64,000 bases of DNA from Rhodospirillaceae bacterium (GTDB lineage: Bacteria > Pseudomonadota > Alphaproteobacteria > GCA-2731375): the NCBI GenBank assembly GCA_018660265.1, contig JABJKS010000121.1:93527-157526 (forward strand), read 5' to 3'. The position numbers and the translations under genes were made by a program. The notes under the pieces were generated by a model that searched no databases, was not told the DNA's origin, and saw nothing but the letters and a program-made list of their open reading frames with translations. Positions within the stretch are counted from its first letter, which is position 1. Each line of letters opens with the position of its first letter. This document shows, piece after piece, positions 16,657-26,649 of the stretch.

Positions 16657-18363
16657 ATGGAACGACGCCTCGCCGCCATTCTGATTTCCGATATCGTCGG
16701 CTATTCCAAGCTTATGGGCGCGGACGAGGCTGGCACCCTGGCGGCCTTGCGGCAATTGCGCGGTGAGCTGTTCGAACCTGTCGTGGCAGCCCATCGGGGG
16801 ACAGTGATCAAGCGTATGGGTGATGGCTGGCTGGTGGAATTCGCCTCCGCCGTTGATGCGGTTGGTAACGCCATCGCGGTGCAGGAAGGCCTGGCGCAGC
16901 ACGCGAATATCAAACTTCGCATCGGCATTCATGTCGGCGATATTATGCACGAAGACGAAGATATCTTCGGCGACGGCGTGAACATTGCCGCCCGTTTGCA
17001 GGAGATCGCAGTGCCCGGCGGTATTGCCCTGTCGGAAATGGCCCGCAACAGCCTGGACGGCAAAATCGCGGCGGCATTTGCGGATCAGGGAGAGCGACAA
17101 CTTAAGAATATCACAGAGGCCGTGCGGGTCTTCGCCTCTGGTGGCGGACTTGAAGGAACTCCGGTCAAATCCGACAGCCAGCCCTCCATCGCCGTAATGC
17201 CGTTTGAGAACCGCTCCGCCGATCCGGAACAGGAATATTTCGCCGACGGCATAACAGAAGATGTCATCACCGAACTAGCCCGCTTTCGCGATTTTAAGAT
17301 CATCGCACCGAATACGGTTTTTTCCTACAAAGGGCAGAGAATTGACGTCGCTAAGGTCGCCGCCGAACTGGATGTTCGCTACATCATCCAGGGTAGCGTC
17401 CACAAGGCGGGGGAGCGAGTGCGCGTTAGTGCACAATTGCTTGAGGCCGCCACGAACGAAAATCTGTGGGCTGAACGCTATGACCGGGACCTGGTGGATA
17501 TTTTCGATCTGCAGGACGAAATAACCCAGGCCATTGTCCGCGCCGTGGCACCGCGATCGGGCGAGGCTGAATTTCGCCGCGCGGCCACCCTGACCTCACG
17601 TGATCTGGGCCTGTGGGATACCATCGCAAAGGTTCGCTATCTGCTGTATCAGTTTTCCAAGGAACCGTGGGAGGAGGCACTTTCGATGCTGCAATTAGCC
17701 ATTCAGGATTATCCTGAAGAGGCCACTTTGCATAGTATGCTGTGCAACCTTCTTTTTTTGCAGTTGCCGCTTGGCTGGGCCGGCGACCATGAAGAATCAT
17801 TGGAACAGGCTAATGCTGCCGCCAGAGAGGCTTTGCGTTTAGATAGTCAGGACGCTTATTCCCATCGCGCGATGTCGCTTATTCGGATGTTTCAGGGCCG
17901 CTTTGATGAAGCAATTACGTCGATAGAGATAGCTCTGAAATTAAACCCTAACTCCGCAGAAGTTCTGGGCTCTGCCGCGGGTGTTTACGGCGTTTTCAAT
18001 GATTATGACCGCTCATCGGAGCTGTTGCGACGCGCGGTGGATTTGAGCCCGAATGACCCTGCGCGGCCCATATGGAATTTGGGTCTAGTGTTAAGTGCGT
18101 TTATGGCCGCTCGTTATGATGACGCTATTGCGACGTGTACCATAAGCATCGAAATGAATCCGAACTTTCCCTCTGCCTATCGGCAAAGAGCGGCTGTTCT
18201 GGCTCTATCCGACCGGTTAGACGAGGCGCGGCGGGACGTTGCGAAATTGCTGGAGCTGGAGCCTAATACGAATTTGCGGGAAACCGCCCAACGGGTGCCC
18301 CTGCGTGGCGAACATATGGAAATTTTTCTCGATGGCCTGCGGGCTGCCGGGCTACCGGAATAG
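16657..18363 (+). CDS. Class III adenylate/guanylate cyclase with FlgO/TolB-like and TPR domains
   Basis: 568 aa. Residues 1-165 are a class III nucleotidyl cyclase domain, with metal-binding D12 ('ISDIVGYSKLM') and D56 ('KRMGDGWLVEF') and the transition-state motif 'DGVNIAARLQ'. Residues about 175-300 are the beta-rich module common in these proteins ('IAVMPFENRSADPEQEYFAD', 'YIIQGSVHKAG', 'LWAERYDRDL'). The remainder is TPR helices ('RFDEAITSIEIALKLNPNSAE'). Soluble and cytoplasmic; the TPR part probably senses or docks partners. It lies 15 bp after the oxygenase beta subunit, so it may be co-expressed. A second protein of the same design is at 43084-44838. Confidence 0.88.
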   Translation: MERRLAAILISDIVGYSKLMGADEAGTLAALRQLRGELFEPVVAAHRGTVIKRMGDGWLVEFASAVDAVGNAIAVQEGLAQHANIKLRIGIHVGDIMHEDEDIFGDGVNIAARLQEIAVPGGIALSEMARNSLDGKIAAAFADQGERQLKNITEAVRVFASGGGLEGTPVKSDSQPSIAVMPFENRSADPEQEYFADGITEDVITELARFRDFKIIAPNTVFSYKGQRIDVAKVAAELDVRYIIQGSVHKAGERVRVSAQLLEAATNENLWAERYDRDLVDIFDLQDEITQAIVRAVAPRSGEAEFRRAATLTSRDLGLWDTIAKVRYLLYQFSKEPWEEALSMLQLAIQDYPEEATLHSMLCNLLFLQLPLGWAGDHEESLEQANAAAREALRLDSQDAYSHRAMSLIRMFQGRFDEAITSIEIALKLNPNSAEVLGSAAGVYGVFNDYDRSSELLRRAVDLSPNDPARPIWNLGLVLSAFMAARYDDAIATCTISIEMNPNFPSAYRQRAAVLALSDRLDEARRDVAKLLELEPNTNLRETAQRVPLRGEHMEIFLDGLRAAGLPE

Positions 18364-18372
18364 GGAGTAAAC

Positions 18373-19164
18373 ATGTCCAAGGACACCTACTACAAAGATC
18401 ATTGGGTGGAGATCGAGCCTGATCGATTGGAGCGTTACGAGGCGCAGTTCGTTTGGGGTGCGCGTGGCAACCGGTTGATTGAGGGGGCGGATATCGCCGA
18501 GGGCCAGGCCGTGGCTGATTATGGCTGCGGGCCTGGTTATTTGTCGGTCGAGCTGGCCAAGCGCGTGGGCGCGGGCGGCCATGTGCATGCCTTTGATGTA
18601 AACGCGGAATTCGTCAGGAAAACCCAAGACAGATTGGCAGCTGAAGGTCTGGCGGACCGCGCCACCGTGACACATCTACAGGCCGATGTGTTGCCTCTGG
18701 AGGCCGACAGCCTGGACCGGGTCATCGTCAAGAACGTCATGGTTTATGTGGATGATCCGCTTTCAAGTTTCCGGGAATTCCGCCGGGTTGTGAAGCCAGG
18801 CGGCAAGGTGCATGCCATCGATAGTGATTTCTACATGGCCGCCTTTGATCCCATTGATGTGCACGATTGGCGGCATGTGCTGGACGCCGGTATCCACGCT
18901 TTCCGCACGCCCACGATTGGCCGCAAAATGTACGGCATCGCGCTCGAAGCAGGCTTTACGGATGTCGCGGTGGAGGTTATCGCCGCACCGGATTTCTCCG
19001 GTCGCATGCTCAGCTTTATCAAGAACACCGCCGGCTATGCGCGGGAGGGCGGCAAACATGATGAGGCGATCGTTGCGCGCGTTGTTGATGTCGCCAGCAA
19101 AGCGGTGGAGGACGGCACCTTCTTTGCCCTGAACCCACAGTTCCTGGTTACGGCAACAGTCTAG
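18373..19164 (+). CDS. Class I SAM-dependent methyltransferase
   Basis: 263 aa. SAM motif I 'VADYGCGPGYLSVELAKRVG', motif II region 'HVHAFDVNAEFV', and 'VIVKNVMVYVDDPLSSFREF' followed by 'RVVKPGGKVHAID' are the UbiE/Methyltransf_11 pattern. Its ATG follows the cyclase stop by 9 bp with 'ggag', so it belongs to the same transcription unit. Substrate unknown. Confidence 0.82.
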   Translation: MSKDTYYKDHWVEIEPDRLERYEAQFVWGARGNRLIEGADIAEGQAVADYGCGPGYLSVELAKRVGAGGHVHAFDVNAEFVRKTQDRLAAEGLADRATVTHLQADVLPLEADSLDRVIVKNVMVYVDDPLSSFREFRRVVKPGGKVHAIDSDFYMAAFDPIDVHDWRHVLDAGIHAFRTPTIGRKMYGIALEAGFTDVAVEVIAAPDFSGRMLSFIKNTAGYAREGGKHDEAIVARVVDVASKAVEDGTFFALNPQFLVTATV

Positions 19165-19175
19165 GAGTCTAAACC

Positions 19176-19916
19176 ATGGCAGTCTCTGTCACATTCGTTG
19201 GCGCGGGGGATGCCTTCGGCAGTGGCGGTCGGTTTAATACTTGCATCATGGTGGACGGCGCGGACCTGCGTTTCACGATAGATTTCGGGGCCTCGTCCCT
19301 GGTGGCGTTGAACAAACTGGGTATCGACCATAACTCAATCGATGCCGTCCTGTTGACCCATATGCACGGCGATCATTTCGGCGGCCTGCCTTTTATGCTG
19401 CTGGACGCGATGTTAGGCGCGCGCCGGAACCGCCCCCTGACCATTGCAGGGCCGAAGAACCTTGAGGCGCGGGTCGTCGCGGCGGTCGAGGCTTTATTTC
19501 CAGGCTCGGGCGTTATGAAGCCGAAGTTCCCCCTGCATTTCATCGAGTTGGAAGTTGGTGCCGTCAACAATATTCTGGGCCTGGAGGTGACACCCTATCC
19601 GGCCCGGCACACACCCCAGGCTGACCCCACCGCATTGCGTGTTGCGGTTGATGATAAAGTTGTGACCTATTCAGGTGACGGTGAATATACCGAGGCACTG
19701 ACCCAGGCCAGCCGGGATGCCGATTTGTTTATCGCGGAATGTTATTTTCATGACAGGCCGGTTCAGGGCCACATGAATTACACCGACATCGCCGCCCACC
19801 GCGATGACTTCGCCGCCCGGCGCCTGATCCTGACCCATCTTGGCCCGGAAATGCTGGCCAAGTCCACCGAACTGCCCGAGGAATGCGCCGAGGATGGCCT
19901 GGTGGTGAGGCTTTAA
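19176..19916 (+). CDS. MBL-fold metallo-hydrolase (RNase Z-like)
   Basis: 246 aa. Zinc motif H62-M-H64-G-D66-H67 in 'LLTHMHGDHFGG', 'YPARHTPQADP' supplying a further histidine, 'YSGDGEYTEAL' supplying the bridging Asp, and a C-terminal 'LILTHLG'. This is the long-form RNase Z/beta-CASP-less MBL pattern, also found in phosphodiesterases and lactonases. It is the last gene of the plus-strand run that started with the oxygenase. The active site appears intact; the substrate is not predictable. Confidence 0.82.
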   Translation: MAVSVTFVGAGDAFGSGGRFNTCIMVDGADLRFTIDFGASSLVALNKLGIDHNSIDAVLLTHMHGDHFGGLPFMLLDAMLGARRNRPLTIAGPKNLEARVVAAVEALFPGSGVMKPKFPLHFIELEVGAVNNILGLEVTPYPARHTPQADPTALRVAVDDKVVTYSGDGEYTEALTQASRDADLFIAECYFHDRPVQGHMNYTDIAAHRDDFAARRLILTHLGPEMLAKSTELPEECAEDGLVVRL

Positions 19917-20017
19917 GTCCAGTGGCCGGCCAGGCCGGGAGCGGACGATTAATATTAACTTAATATACGCCCGTCATAGTTGGGCCGCACGGTGCGGCAA
20001 TTGGCGGGCGCTATCAT
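19917..20017. promoter_or_regulatory. Probable promoter region of the sensor kinase
   Basis: 101 bp between the MBL gene and the histidine kinase. It holds an A+T-rich stretch (attaatattaacttaatat, about 19949-19967) and a short palindrome CCGCACgGTGCGG about 30 bp before the kinase start, a possible regulator site. No further evidence. Confidence 0.35.
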
Positions 20018-21811
20018 ATGTCTTTGAAACTTCGCAACATTCTGGTCGTCTCTTTTACGCTGGTGGCGATCATTCCGGTCGTTTTCCTGGCCCTCTGGGT
20101 GCAGAGGACCGCTCTCGAAACCGAGATCGCGGCGGTCGAGGAAAAGCATCTGATCATCGCCCGCAATTTGACCACGGCACTCGACCGTTATGCGCGGGAC
20201 ACGCGTGCGGTGTTTGATCTGTTCACCGGCATGGTGGCGGCCAACGGCCTGTCCAAAGGCGTGCCCTGGGCCGAGCATTCGGGTCTGTCCCGGCAATTGG
20301 GCTTCCGCTATTTTGCCCTGGCGGGCAAGGGCGGACGGTTGACAATGCTGTTGAATAACGGCGACCGGGCCATCGATACGATGGCTCCGGGCGTGTTTGA
20401 AAAAGTCCGCGCTCAGGCAGCCGGTGCGCCCAGCTTCACCGGCGTCATGCACGATACCCTGGGGCGGCCGACGATTTTTTTGGTACAGCGACTGGCATCG
20501 GGCCGAATAGCGGTCGGCGCCATCAATACCGACTATATGCAGCAACTGCAAAAAGCCATTAGCTTTGGCGAACGCGGGCATTCGGCAATCGTTGACCGGT
20601 ATGGCAATACCATCGCCCACCCCAGCGCGGAATGGCAGGGCAATCTGACTAATATCACCAAACTCGACGCCGTGGCGCGGATGACGCGGGGGGAAAGCGG
20701 TGTCTCGCGGTTTTATTCGCCGGTGATGAAGGGCGACATGATCGCCGGCTTCAATACGGTGCCGGGCACTGGCTGGGGCGTCATGGTGCCCCAACCGGTG
20801 GCGGAGCTGGAGGAACGCGCCGGCCAAACACAAAACTTCGCGTTGGCGTTGGCCTTTGGCGGGCTGGCGGTCGCGGTTCTGCTGGGCTGGTTCATCGCCG
20901 GTGTGCTGACCGGCCCCGTGTCGGCGGTGGTGGGGGCGGCCCGCCAATTCACGGGCGGCAATCTGGCGGCCCGCGTGCCCCTGCCCGAAGGGACGGCAAC
21001 CGCCGAATTCCGCGAATTGTCCGGCGCCTTCAACCGGATGGCGGAAAGCATTGAGGAATCGCAAAAGCAACTTGCCGCGGCATTGACCAGCGCACGGGTG
21101 GCGGATCGGGCAAAATCCGAGTTTCTGGCCAATACCGGCCACGAACTGCGCACCCCCCTGAACGCCATTATCGGCTTTTCCGAGATCATGGAGAGCAAGC
21201 TTTATGGCCCGCTGGGCGATCCCAGATACGATGAACAGATCGGCCATATCCACGATAGCGGCAAGCATTTGCTGGATATCGTCAATGACCTGCTGGATAT
21301 CTCGCGGATCAACTCGGGCAATCTAGAGCTATCCCAGGGCAAAGCTGATCCATGGAAGGTTATCGACACCTGTGTCGGCATGATCACCGAACGGGCCGAG
21401 GCGGCCGACGTGGGATTGCATGTCGATCTCGATCCCGGAATTCCCATGGCCTGGGCCGACGAGCGGGCGCTGAAGCAGATTGTCCTTAATCTTCTCTCGA
21501 ACGCCGTGAAGTTCACGCCACCCGGCGGCAGCCTGACGGTGACCGCCCATCAGACGCCTGACGGGTCATTCGAAATACAGGTCAGCGACACCGGCATCGG
21601 CATGGATATGTCGGACCTGGACCGGGTTTTCGAACCCTTTGGCCAAATCGATGCCTCCCTAAGCCGCAATTACGAGGGCATGGGCCTTGGTTTGCCGCTC
21701 GCCAAGGCGTTGGCCGAAGGCCATGGCGGCTCACTGCACATCGACAGCGCGCCGGGTAAAGGCACCACGGTAACGCTTTCCCTGCCCCCCGAACCGGCGC
21801 TGGCGGCATAG
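20018..21811 (+). CDS. Membrane sensor histidine kinase with extracytoplasmic sensor and HAMP domain
   Basis: 597 aa. A first membrane helix (about 7-29) is followed by a roughly 250-residue periplasmic sensor, probably dCache-like, a second helix (about 278-302, 'FGGLAVAVLLGWFIAGVL') and a HAMP linker. The transmitter has the phospho-acceptor H375 in 'LANTGHELRTPLNAIIGFSE' and an ATPase domain with N box 'LLSNAVKFTPPGG', G1 'VSDTGIGM' and G2 'GMGLGLPLAKAL'. No response regulator gene adjoins it, so this is an orphan kinase. The signal is unknown; Cache-type sensors bind small organic ligands. Confidence 0.9.
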   Translation: MSLKLRNILVVSFTLVAIIPVVFLALWVQRTALETEIAAVEEKHLIIARNLTTALDRYARDTRAVFDLFTGMVAANGLSKGVPWAEHSGLSRQLGFRYFALAGKGGRLTMLLNNGDRAIDTMAPGVFEKVRAQAAGAPSFTGVMHDTLGRPTIFLVQRLASGRIAVGAINTDYMQQLQKAISFGERGHSAIVDRYGNTIAHPSAEWQGNLTNITKLDAVARMTRGESGVSRFYSPVMKGDMIAGFNTVPGTGWGVMVPQPVAELEERAGQTQNFALALAFGGLAVAVLLGWFIAGVLTGPVSAVVGAARQFTGGNLAARVPLPEGTATAEFRELSGAFNRMAESIEESQKQLAAALTSARVADRAKSEFLANTGHELRTPLNAIIGFSEIMESKLYGPLGDPRYDEQIGHIHDSGKHLLDIVNDLLDISRINSGNLELSQGKADPWKVIDTCVGMITERAEAADVGLHVDLDPGIPMAWADERALKQIVLNLLSNAVKFTPPGGSLTVTAHQTPDGSFEIQVSDTGIGMDMSDLDRVFEPFGQIDASLSRNYEGMGLGLPLAKALAEGHGGSLHIDSAPGKGTTVTLSLPPEPALAA

Positions 21812-21841
21812 CCGAGGCGTCCCGGCAATATCCGGGGCCGG

Positions 21842-23569
21842 TCAGCGTATGCCGGAATCCGGATCCTCGATCCCGTAATCACGTTTCGCTGATTCTGCGC
21901 TGACATAACCGTTTTTCAGGTCGTCGGCCAGGGCATCCGCATCCCGCTTTGCCGGCGGGCCATAGCCGCCCGAACCGGGCACTTCAAAGATGATGCGGCC
22001 ATCTTCAGGCACGGTAAAAGCACCTTTGGAGAGGGGATGGCGCTGGCTGCCGTCCGGGTCTTCCAGGACGATCCGCATGGGCGAACCTGCCAGTCCACCA
22101 GCCAGACCAAAGGGAGGTGATTTGCTGCGTTCGCTACAGACCGCACCGCGGGCGGTGTTGCCCAATACCTGCCAGACCCGGCGGGCACCGCAACCACCAC
22201 GGAATTCACCGGCACCGCCACTATCGGGCAGCACGGAATATTCTTCCACCCTGACGGGGAAGCTCATCTCCAGCACCTCGATCGGGGTGTTCATCATGTT
22301 GGAAATCCCGGCAGCGACTACGTTGATGCCGTCTTTGTTATGGCGGGCACCAAAGCCGCCCTTGATGGATTCATAGCTGACATACCGCTCACCGCTGCGA
22401 TAGTCGATACCGCCCAGGGTCAGCACGCTCGAGGTACCTTGCGAACAGGCCATAACCCGTTCCGGTAAAAAGCCGTACATCGCCCCGAACAACATGTCGG
22501 CGACCCGGTGGGACATCTCGTGATTGGCATAAACTACAGGAGCTGGGAAAGCTGCATTGACGACGGAGGCCTCGGGCGCTGTGACCGTGATGGCCCGCCA
22601 ACAACCGGAATTGGGCGGGATCATGCCGTTCGGGTCCGCGATCATTTTGACGGCTGTATAGATCCCCGATGCGGTCACCGACAGGGGCGCATTCATGGGA
22701 CCGGCGACCTGAGGGTCGGAGCCCGTGAAATCCACGCTTAAGGTATCGCCTGTTTTGACCGCGTGCATACGGACGGTGAAAGTGTCGTCCTCTGTGGCGC
22801 CTGGTTCCAACACCCCGTCGCCGTCGCAAAAATCTTCGAACCGGCCTTCGCCATCTGGCAATTCCGCTAGAAATTTTCGCATCATGGTTTCGGAATAATC
22901 CATTACCTCATCCATAATCCGGCGCAAGGTATCAACGCCGTATTTCTCCGCCAGCTCCGACAGCCGCGCACTGCCCCGTCGGTTGGCGGCGATCTGGGCG
23001 TTCATATCACCCCGGCGTTCATCGGGCGTGCGGACATTGGTGAAAATGATCGCGTCCACGCCCTGGTTCAAAACGCCCGCTTCATACAGGCGGATGGGCG
23101 GCAGGCGTAGGCCCTCGCCAAAAACTTCCGTCACCGCGCCATAACTGCCCGGTGTCGCACTGCCGATATCCGGCCAATGGGCCCGCACACAGGCAAAACC
23201 CAGTAGATCGCCTTTGTGGAATGACGGCGAGACGATGTTGACATCGGGCAGGTGGGAACCACCAAAATAAGGATCATTGTGAATGAAAACATCCCCATCC
23301 TCGAACGCGCCAAATGCCTGGATCACGGCCTTCACAGCATCGGGCATGGAGCCCAGATGGATCGGCAGATCCGGTCCTTGGGCGATCATCTCGCCCTTGG
23401 CATCAAACAAACCGCAGGAATAATCGCCCGCCACTTTTAACAAAGGCGAATAGGCGGTTTTCGCCAGGACGATTTTCATCTCCTCCGCCGCTGCATACAG
23501 GCTGTTCTTCACCACTTCGAACGTGGCGGCATCTGTTCTTACGGAATTTGCGCTACTATTTAACATCAT
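21842..23569 (-). CDS. hyuB: Hydantoinase B/oxoprolinase family protein
   Basis: 575 aa, the B subunit of the HyuA/HyuB type ATP-dependent amidohydrolases (N-methylhydantoinase, 5-oxoprolinase, acetone carboxylase relatives). Family elements are 'LLKVAGDYSCGLFD', 'HIHNDPYFGGSHLPD'-like text near residues 88-105, 'DFTGSDPQVAGPMNAPL' and the glycine-rich 'GGAGEFRGGCGA'. Its start overlaps the hyuA 3' end by 14 bp, so the pair is coupled. With the neighbouring methylglycine and betaine genes, a methylhydantoin- or creatinine-related substrate is conceivable, but this is inference. Confidence 0.88.
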   Translation of the reverse strand: MMLNSSANSVRTDAATFEVVKNSLYAAAEEMKIVLAKTAYSPLLKVAGDYSCGLFDAKGEMIAQGPDLPIHLGSMPDAVKAVIQAFGAFEDGDVFIHNDPYFGGSHLPDVNIVSPSFHKGDLLGFACVRAHWPDIGSATPGSYGAVTEVFGEGLRLPPIRLYEAGVLNQGVDAIIFTNVRTPDERRGDMNAQIAANRRGSARLSELAEKYGVDTLRRIMDEVMDYSETMMRKFLAELPDGEGRFEDFCDGDGVLEPGATEDDTFTVRMHAVKTGDTLSVDFTGSDPQVAGPMNAPLSVTASGIYTAVKMIADPNGMIPPNSGCWRAITVTAPEASVVNAAFPAPVVYANHEMSHRVADMLFGAMYGFLPERVMACSQGTSSVLTLGGIDYRSGERYVSYESIKGGFGARHNKDGINVVAAGISNMMNTPIEVLEMSFPVRVEEYSVLPDSGGAGEFRGGCGARRVWQVLGNTARGAVCSERSKSPPFGLAGGLAGSPMRIVLEDPDGSQRHPLSKGAFTVPEDGRIIFEVPGSGGYGPPAKRDADALADDLKNGYVSAESAKRDYGIEDPDSGIR

Positions 23570-25640
23570 CGTTCTCCATGAGAATATGCCCTGTTTCTTT
23601 AAGGCGGGCTTGCCAGCCGGGCGGAACGACGATTGTGGTGTCCACCGCCTCGATCACCGCCGGGCCGGAAATTTCGATGCCCACGGCCAGTTTGGCGCAA
23701 TCGTATATGGCGCAGTCACATCGCCCACCTTGCCTGAACCAAACAGATCGGTTGCCCTTCAAGGCGTCGTCCGCCGCACCGGCAGCATGGCTTAATTCGA
23801 TATTCTCGAACTGCCCGATGGCGCTCAGACGCAGGTTGACCATTTGGATGGTTTCATCCGGGTTGTCATGGCCATAGGTTTGCCGATGTTTGTCATGGAA
23901 CAACTGGGCCAATTCCACCAGGGTGTCCGCCGTAATCGGCCCGGATGCAGCCGGGATCGTCAGCTCATAGGCCTGCCGGCCATAGCGCAGATCCGCAGAA
24001 CGTTCCATCAACCAGTCTTTCTCGGGGATTTTGGCAGCTTGTAACATCTGCCGGGCGGAGACTTCCATTTCTCCATAGGCCGCATCTATCGCGGCTGGAT
24101 CGGCTTTATCCAGATGAATGAAATGGGTTTTCACATAGTCCCGCTTCAGATCCGTGGCAACCAGACCCAGGGCCGAAAAGCCACCTGGAATGGGCGGGAT
24201 GATGACCTCCCGTATGCCAAGTTCGGCCGCCAGTTCCGTCGCATGCATGGGCCCTGCCCCGCCAAAGGCGACCAGGCTGAATTCCCGGGCATCATGGCCT
24301 CGTTCGACCGAGACGATGCGCAGTGCCTCCGCCATGGAGGCATTGACCACATTCAGCACTCCGGCCGCCGCCTCATCTGTGCTGATACCAAGGGGCGCGC
24401 CAAGGTGTTCATCGATGGCGGCTGTCGCCTTGTCTCCGCGAATGGCCAGTCGGCCTGCCAGCAGGGCGTTCTGATCCAGATAACCCAGGGCCAGATTGCA
24501 ATCGGTCACCGTAGGCTCCGTACCGCCCGCGTCATAGCAGACGGGGCCCGGTTCGGCACCGGCACTTTTGGGGCCAACTTTTAATGACCCGCCTGGGTCG
24601 ATCCAGGCGATGGAGCCGCCACCTGCGCTGACCTCTGCCAGATCGATCACCGGCACCCGGATGGGATGGCCGGTTCCGTTCATCCAGCGATTGACGTTGC
24701 CGTCGCCGCCCACCTCGTACTCGGACGTGGTTTCGACCACGCCGTCCTTGATCAGGCTGGCCTTGGCCGTGGTGCCACCCATGTCGAAGGACAGCAGGTT
24801 AGGTTTTTCCAGTTGCCGACCAATCATGGCGGCGGCGATGACACCGGCGGCAGGTCCGGATTCAATGGCCATCGCGGGCATCTTCAGACCTTCGGCGACA
24901 TCAAAAACGCCGCCCGATGATCCCATGACGTAGAGGTCCGGCAGACCCATATCCCCCGTCGCGCCCGCCAGGCGTTGCAGATAGCTTTCCAGGATCGGCC
25001 CCACATAGGCGCAGACGGCGGTGGTGGAGGCGCGCTCAAACTCCCGGATTTCCGGCAGGACTTCGGACGAAAGAAAAACCGGTATGTCCGGCAGGGCAGC
25101 GCGCAGCTTTTCACCAATACGTTTTTCATGCGCATCGTTCAGGAACGAGAACATCAATGATACCGCAATAGCCTCGATATCGTTCTCTTTGGCGAAAGAG
25201 ATAACCGCGTCGATATCGCTCTCATCCAGGGGGGTGACCACTTCGCCCGCTGCATCCACCCGCTCGTCAACCTCCAGGCGGCAATAGCGCGGGATCAAAA
25301 GCCCCGGGGCATCCTGAAACATATCGTAGAGGGAAGAGCGGGAAGACCGCCGCAATTCCAGCACATCGCGGAAGCCTTTGGTGGAAACCAACATGGCATG
25401 GGCACCCTTACCCTCTAAAATGGCGTTGGTCACAACAGTGGTGGCGTGAGAAAGCAGCGAGACCGAACTTGCCGCGATGCCGTGTTCTTCCAGGGCGATA
25501 GAGAGGCCCTGGACGACGCCTTGGCCAAAATCCTTTGGTGTCGTCGACACCTTGGCGATGCCGATCCGGCCCGTATCCTCATCCACCAAGGCGACATCCG
25601 TAAATGTGCCGCCAATATCCACACCAACACGCCAACTCAT
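23556..25640 (-). CDS. hyuA: Hydantoinase A/oxoprolinase family protein
   Basis: 694 aa, the ATP-binding A subunit partner of HyuB. The actin-like ATPase motif 'GVDIGGTFTDVALVDED' opens the protein; further landmarks are 'SHATTVVTNAILEG', 'FDMGGTTAKASLI' and 'AFGGAGPMHATELA'. Together with HyuB it would hydrolyse a cyclic amide such as an N-methylhydantoin or 5-oxoproline with ATP. It lies 34 bp after the PhyH-like gene on the same strand, so phyH-hyuA-hyuB look like one operon. Acetone carboxylase is less likely because no gamma subunit is present. Confidence 0.9.
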   Translation of the reverse strand: MSWRVGVDIGGTFTDVALVDEDTGRIGIAKVSTTPKDFGQGVVQGLSIALEEHGIAASSVSLLSHATTVVTNAILEGKGAHAMLVSTKGFRDVLELRRSSRSSLYDMFQDAPGLLIPRYCRLEVDERVDAAGEVVTPLDESDIDAVISFAKENDIEAIAVSLMFSFLNDAHEKRIGEKLRAALPDIPVFLSSEVLPEIREFERASTTAVCAYVGPILESYLQRLAGATGDMGLPDLYVMGSSGGVFDVAEGLKMPAMAIESGPAAGVIAAAMIGRQLEKPNLLSFDMGGTTAKASLIKDGVVETTSEYEVGGDGNVNRWMNGTGHPIRVPVIDLAEVSAGGGSIAWIDPGGSLKVGPKSAGAEPGPVCYDAGGTEPTVTDCNLALGYLDQNALLAGRLAIRGDKATAAIDEHLGAPLGISTDEAAAGVLNVVNASMAEALRIVSVERGHDAREFSLVAFGGAGPMHATELAAELGIREVIIPPIPGGFSALGLVATDLKRDYVKTHFIHLDKADPAAIDAAYGEMEVSARQMLQAAKIPEKDWLMERSADLRYGRQAYELTIPAASGPITADTLVELAQLFHDKHRQTYGHDNPDETIQMVNLRLSAIGQFENIELSHAAGAADDALKGNRSVWFRQGGRCDCAIYDCAKLAVGIEISGPAVIEAVDTTIVVPPGWQARLKETGHILMENDDVK

Positions 25641-25674
25641 ACGCCGCCTCCTCCAATGAAACTATCCGGGGAGT

Positions 25675-26514
25675 CTAGCCGTTACCTCTCGAGGCGGCAA
25701 CTTGCGGCACGTAGGCTTGTTTGGTGAAATGTTCCTGGTCATCCGCAGAGAAACTCAAACCCGCAGCCATGACGGCGGCGTCTTCAACCCTGTCCAACGG
25801 AACGTAGTAGCGATCATCGCCCGCAACATAGGCGTCATTGCTGGCGGCGTTGTAACAAATAATCAGGGTCCAACGGCGGTTGTCGGACAAATTCTTGTCA
25901 GAACGATGCAGCATGTTGGAATGGAACACCAGAACATCGCCTGGGTCCAATTCCGCATGCACCAATTCATGGGATTTCAAAATATGGGTCATGCGTTCGG
26001 GGTCCGCCTCGTTCTGTTTATCGGTCAAAGGAACATGATCGATCCGCCCCAGTTTATGAGAGCCTTTGACCAATTGCAGACAACCGTTTTCCGGTGTGGT
26101 CTTGTCCAAGGCGATCATGCAGCTCAACATATCCGGGCGCAGGCAGCCATTATAGTACCAATAGCCATAGTCCTGATGCCATTCCCAGGCACCGCCCATC
26201 TGCGGTTCCTTAGCCGTCAGTTTCGATTGGAAATGGTAGACTTCTTCGCCAATCAGTGTTGTCGCCGTATCGACCATGCGGGCGCAGCGGGCCGCCATGC
26301 CATAGACACTGTCGCCGGCCCGGTTCCAAAAGGCGATGCGGGTGCCAAAGCCTTCCTGATCGGGGCGCAGCAGGGAATGGGCGGCTATCGCAGGGTCCTC
26401 TTCCATGGCACGACGAAGGAGATCTGTTTCCGCCCCATCGAACAATTGAGGCAGGATGACATAGCCATCCCTCTCATAGTCTGCCTGTTGGTCTTTGGAT
26501 AATTGAAAAGTCAT
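25675..26514 (-). CDS. Phytanoyl-CoA dioxygenase (PhyH) family protein
   Basis: 279 aa Fe(II)/2-oxoglutarate-dependent oxygenase. The iron-binding HxD is in 'WEWHQDYGYWYYN'; 'GDVLVFHSNMLHRSDKNLSD' provides the distal histidine and nearby basic residues. Bacterial PhyH proteins hydroxylate lipids, amino acids, ectoine or alkylated small molecules. It is the first gene of the minus-strand unit with hyuA and hyuB and is divergent from the betaine-homocysteine methyltransferase gene, with a shared 135-bp promoter region. A role in oxidative demethylation or hydroxylation of the same pathway is inference. Confidence 0.85.
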   Translation of the reverse strand: MTFQLSKDQQADYERDGYVILPQLFDGAETDLLRRAMEEDPAIAAHSLLRPDQEGFGTRIAFWNRAGDSVYGMAARCARMVDTATTLIGEEVYHFQSKLTAKEPQMGGAWEWHQDYGYWYYNGCLRPDMLSCMIALDKTTPENGCLQLVKGSHKLGRIDHVPLTDKQNEADPERMTHILKSHELVHAELDPGDVLVFHSNMLHRSDKNLSDNRRWTLIICYNAASNDAYVAGDDRYYVPLDRVEDAAVMAAGLSFSADDQEHFTKQAYVPQVAASRGNG

Positions 26515-26649
26515 ATCTTGGCACCAATTGTGTTGAAAACAGAGATTGGATTATGACAGAAATTCAGCTTTCGCACTTTAGAAAATTCTGCCACAGTCCT
26601 CGCCGGTTGTTTGTATCGCGATGTCTTTTTTTAGCCGGAGGCTGTGCTA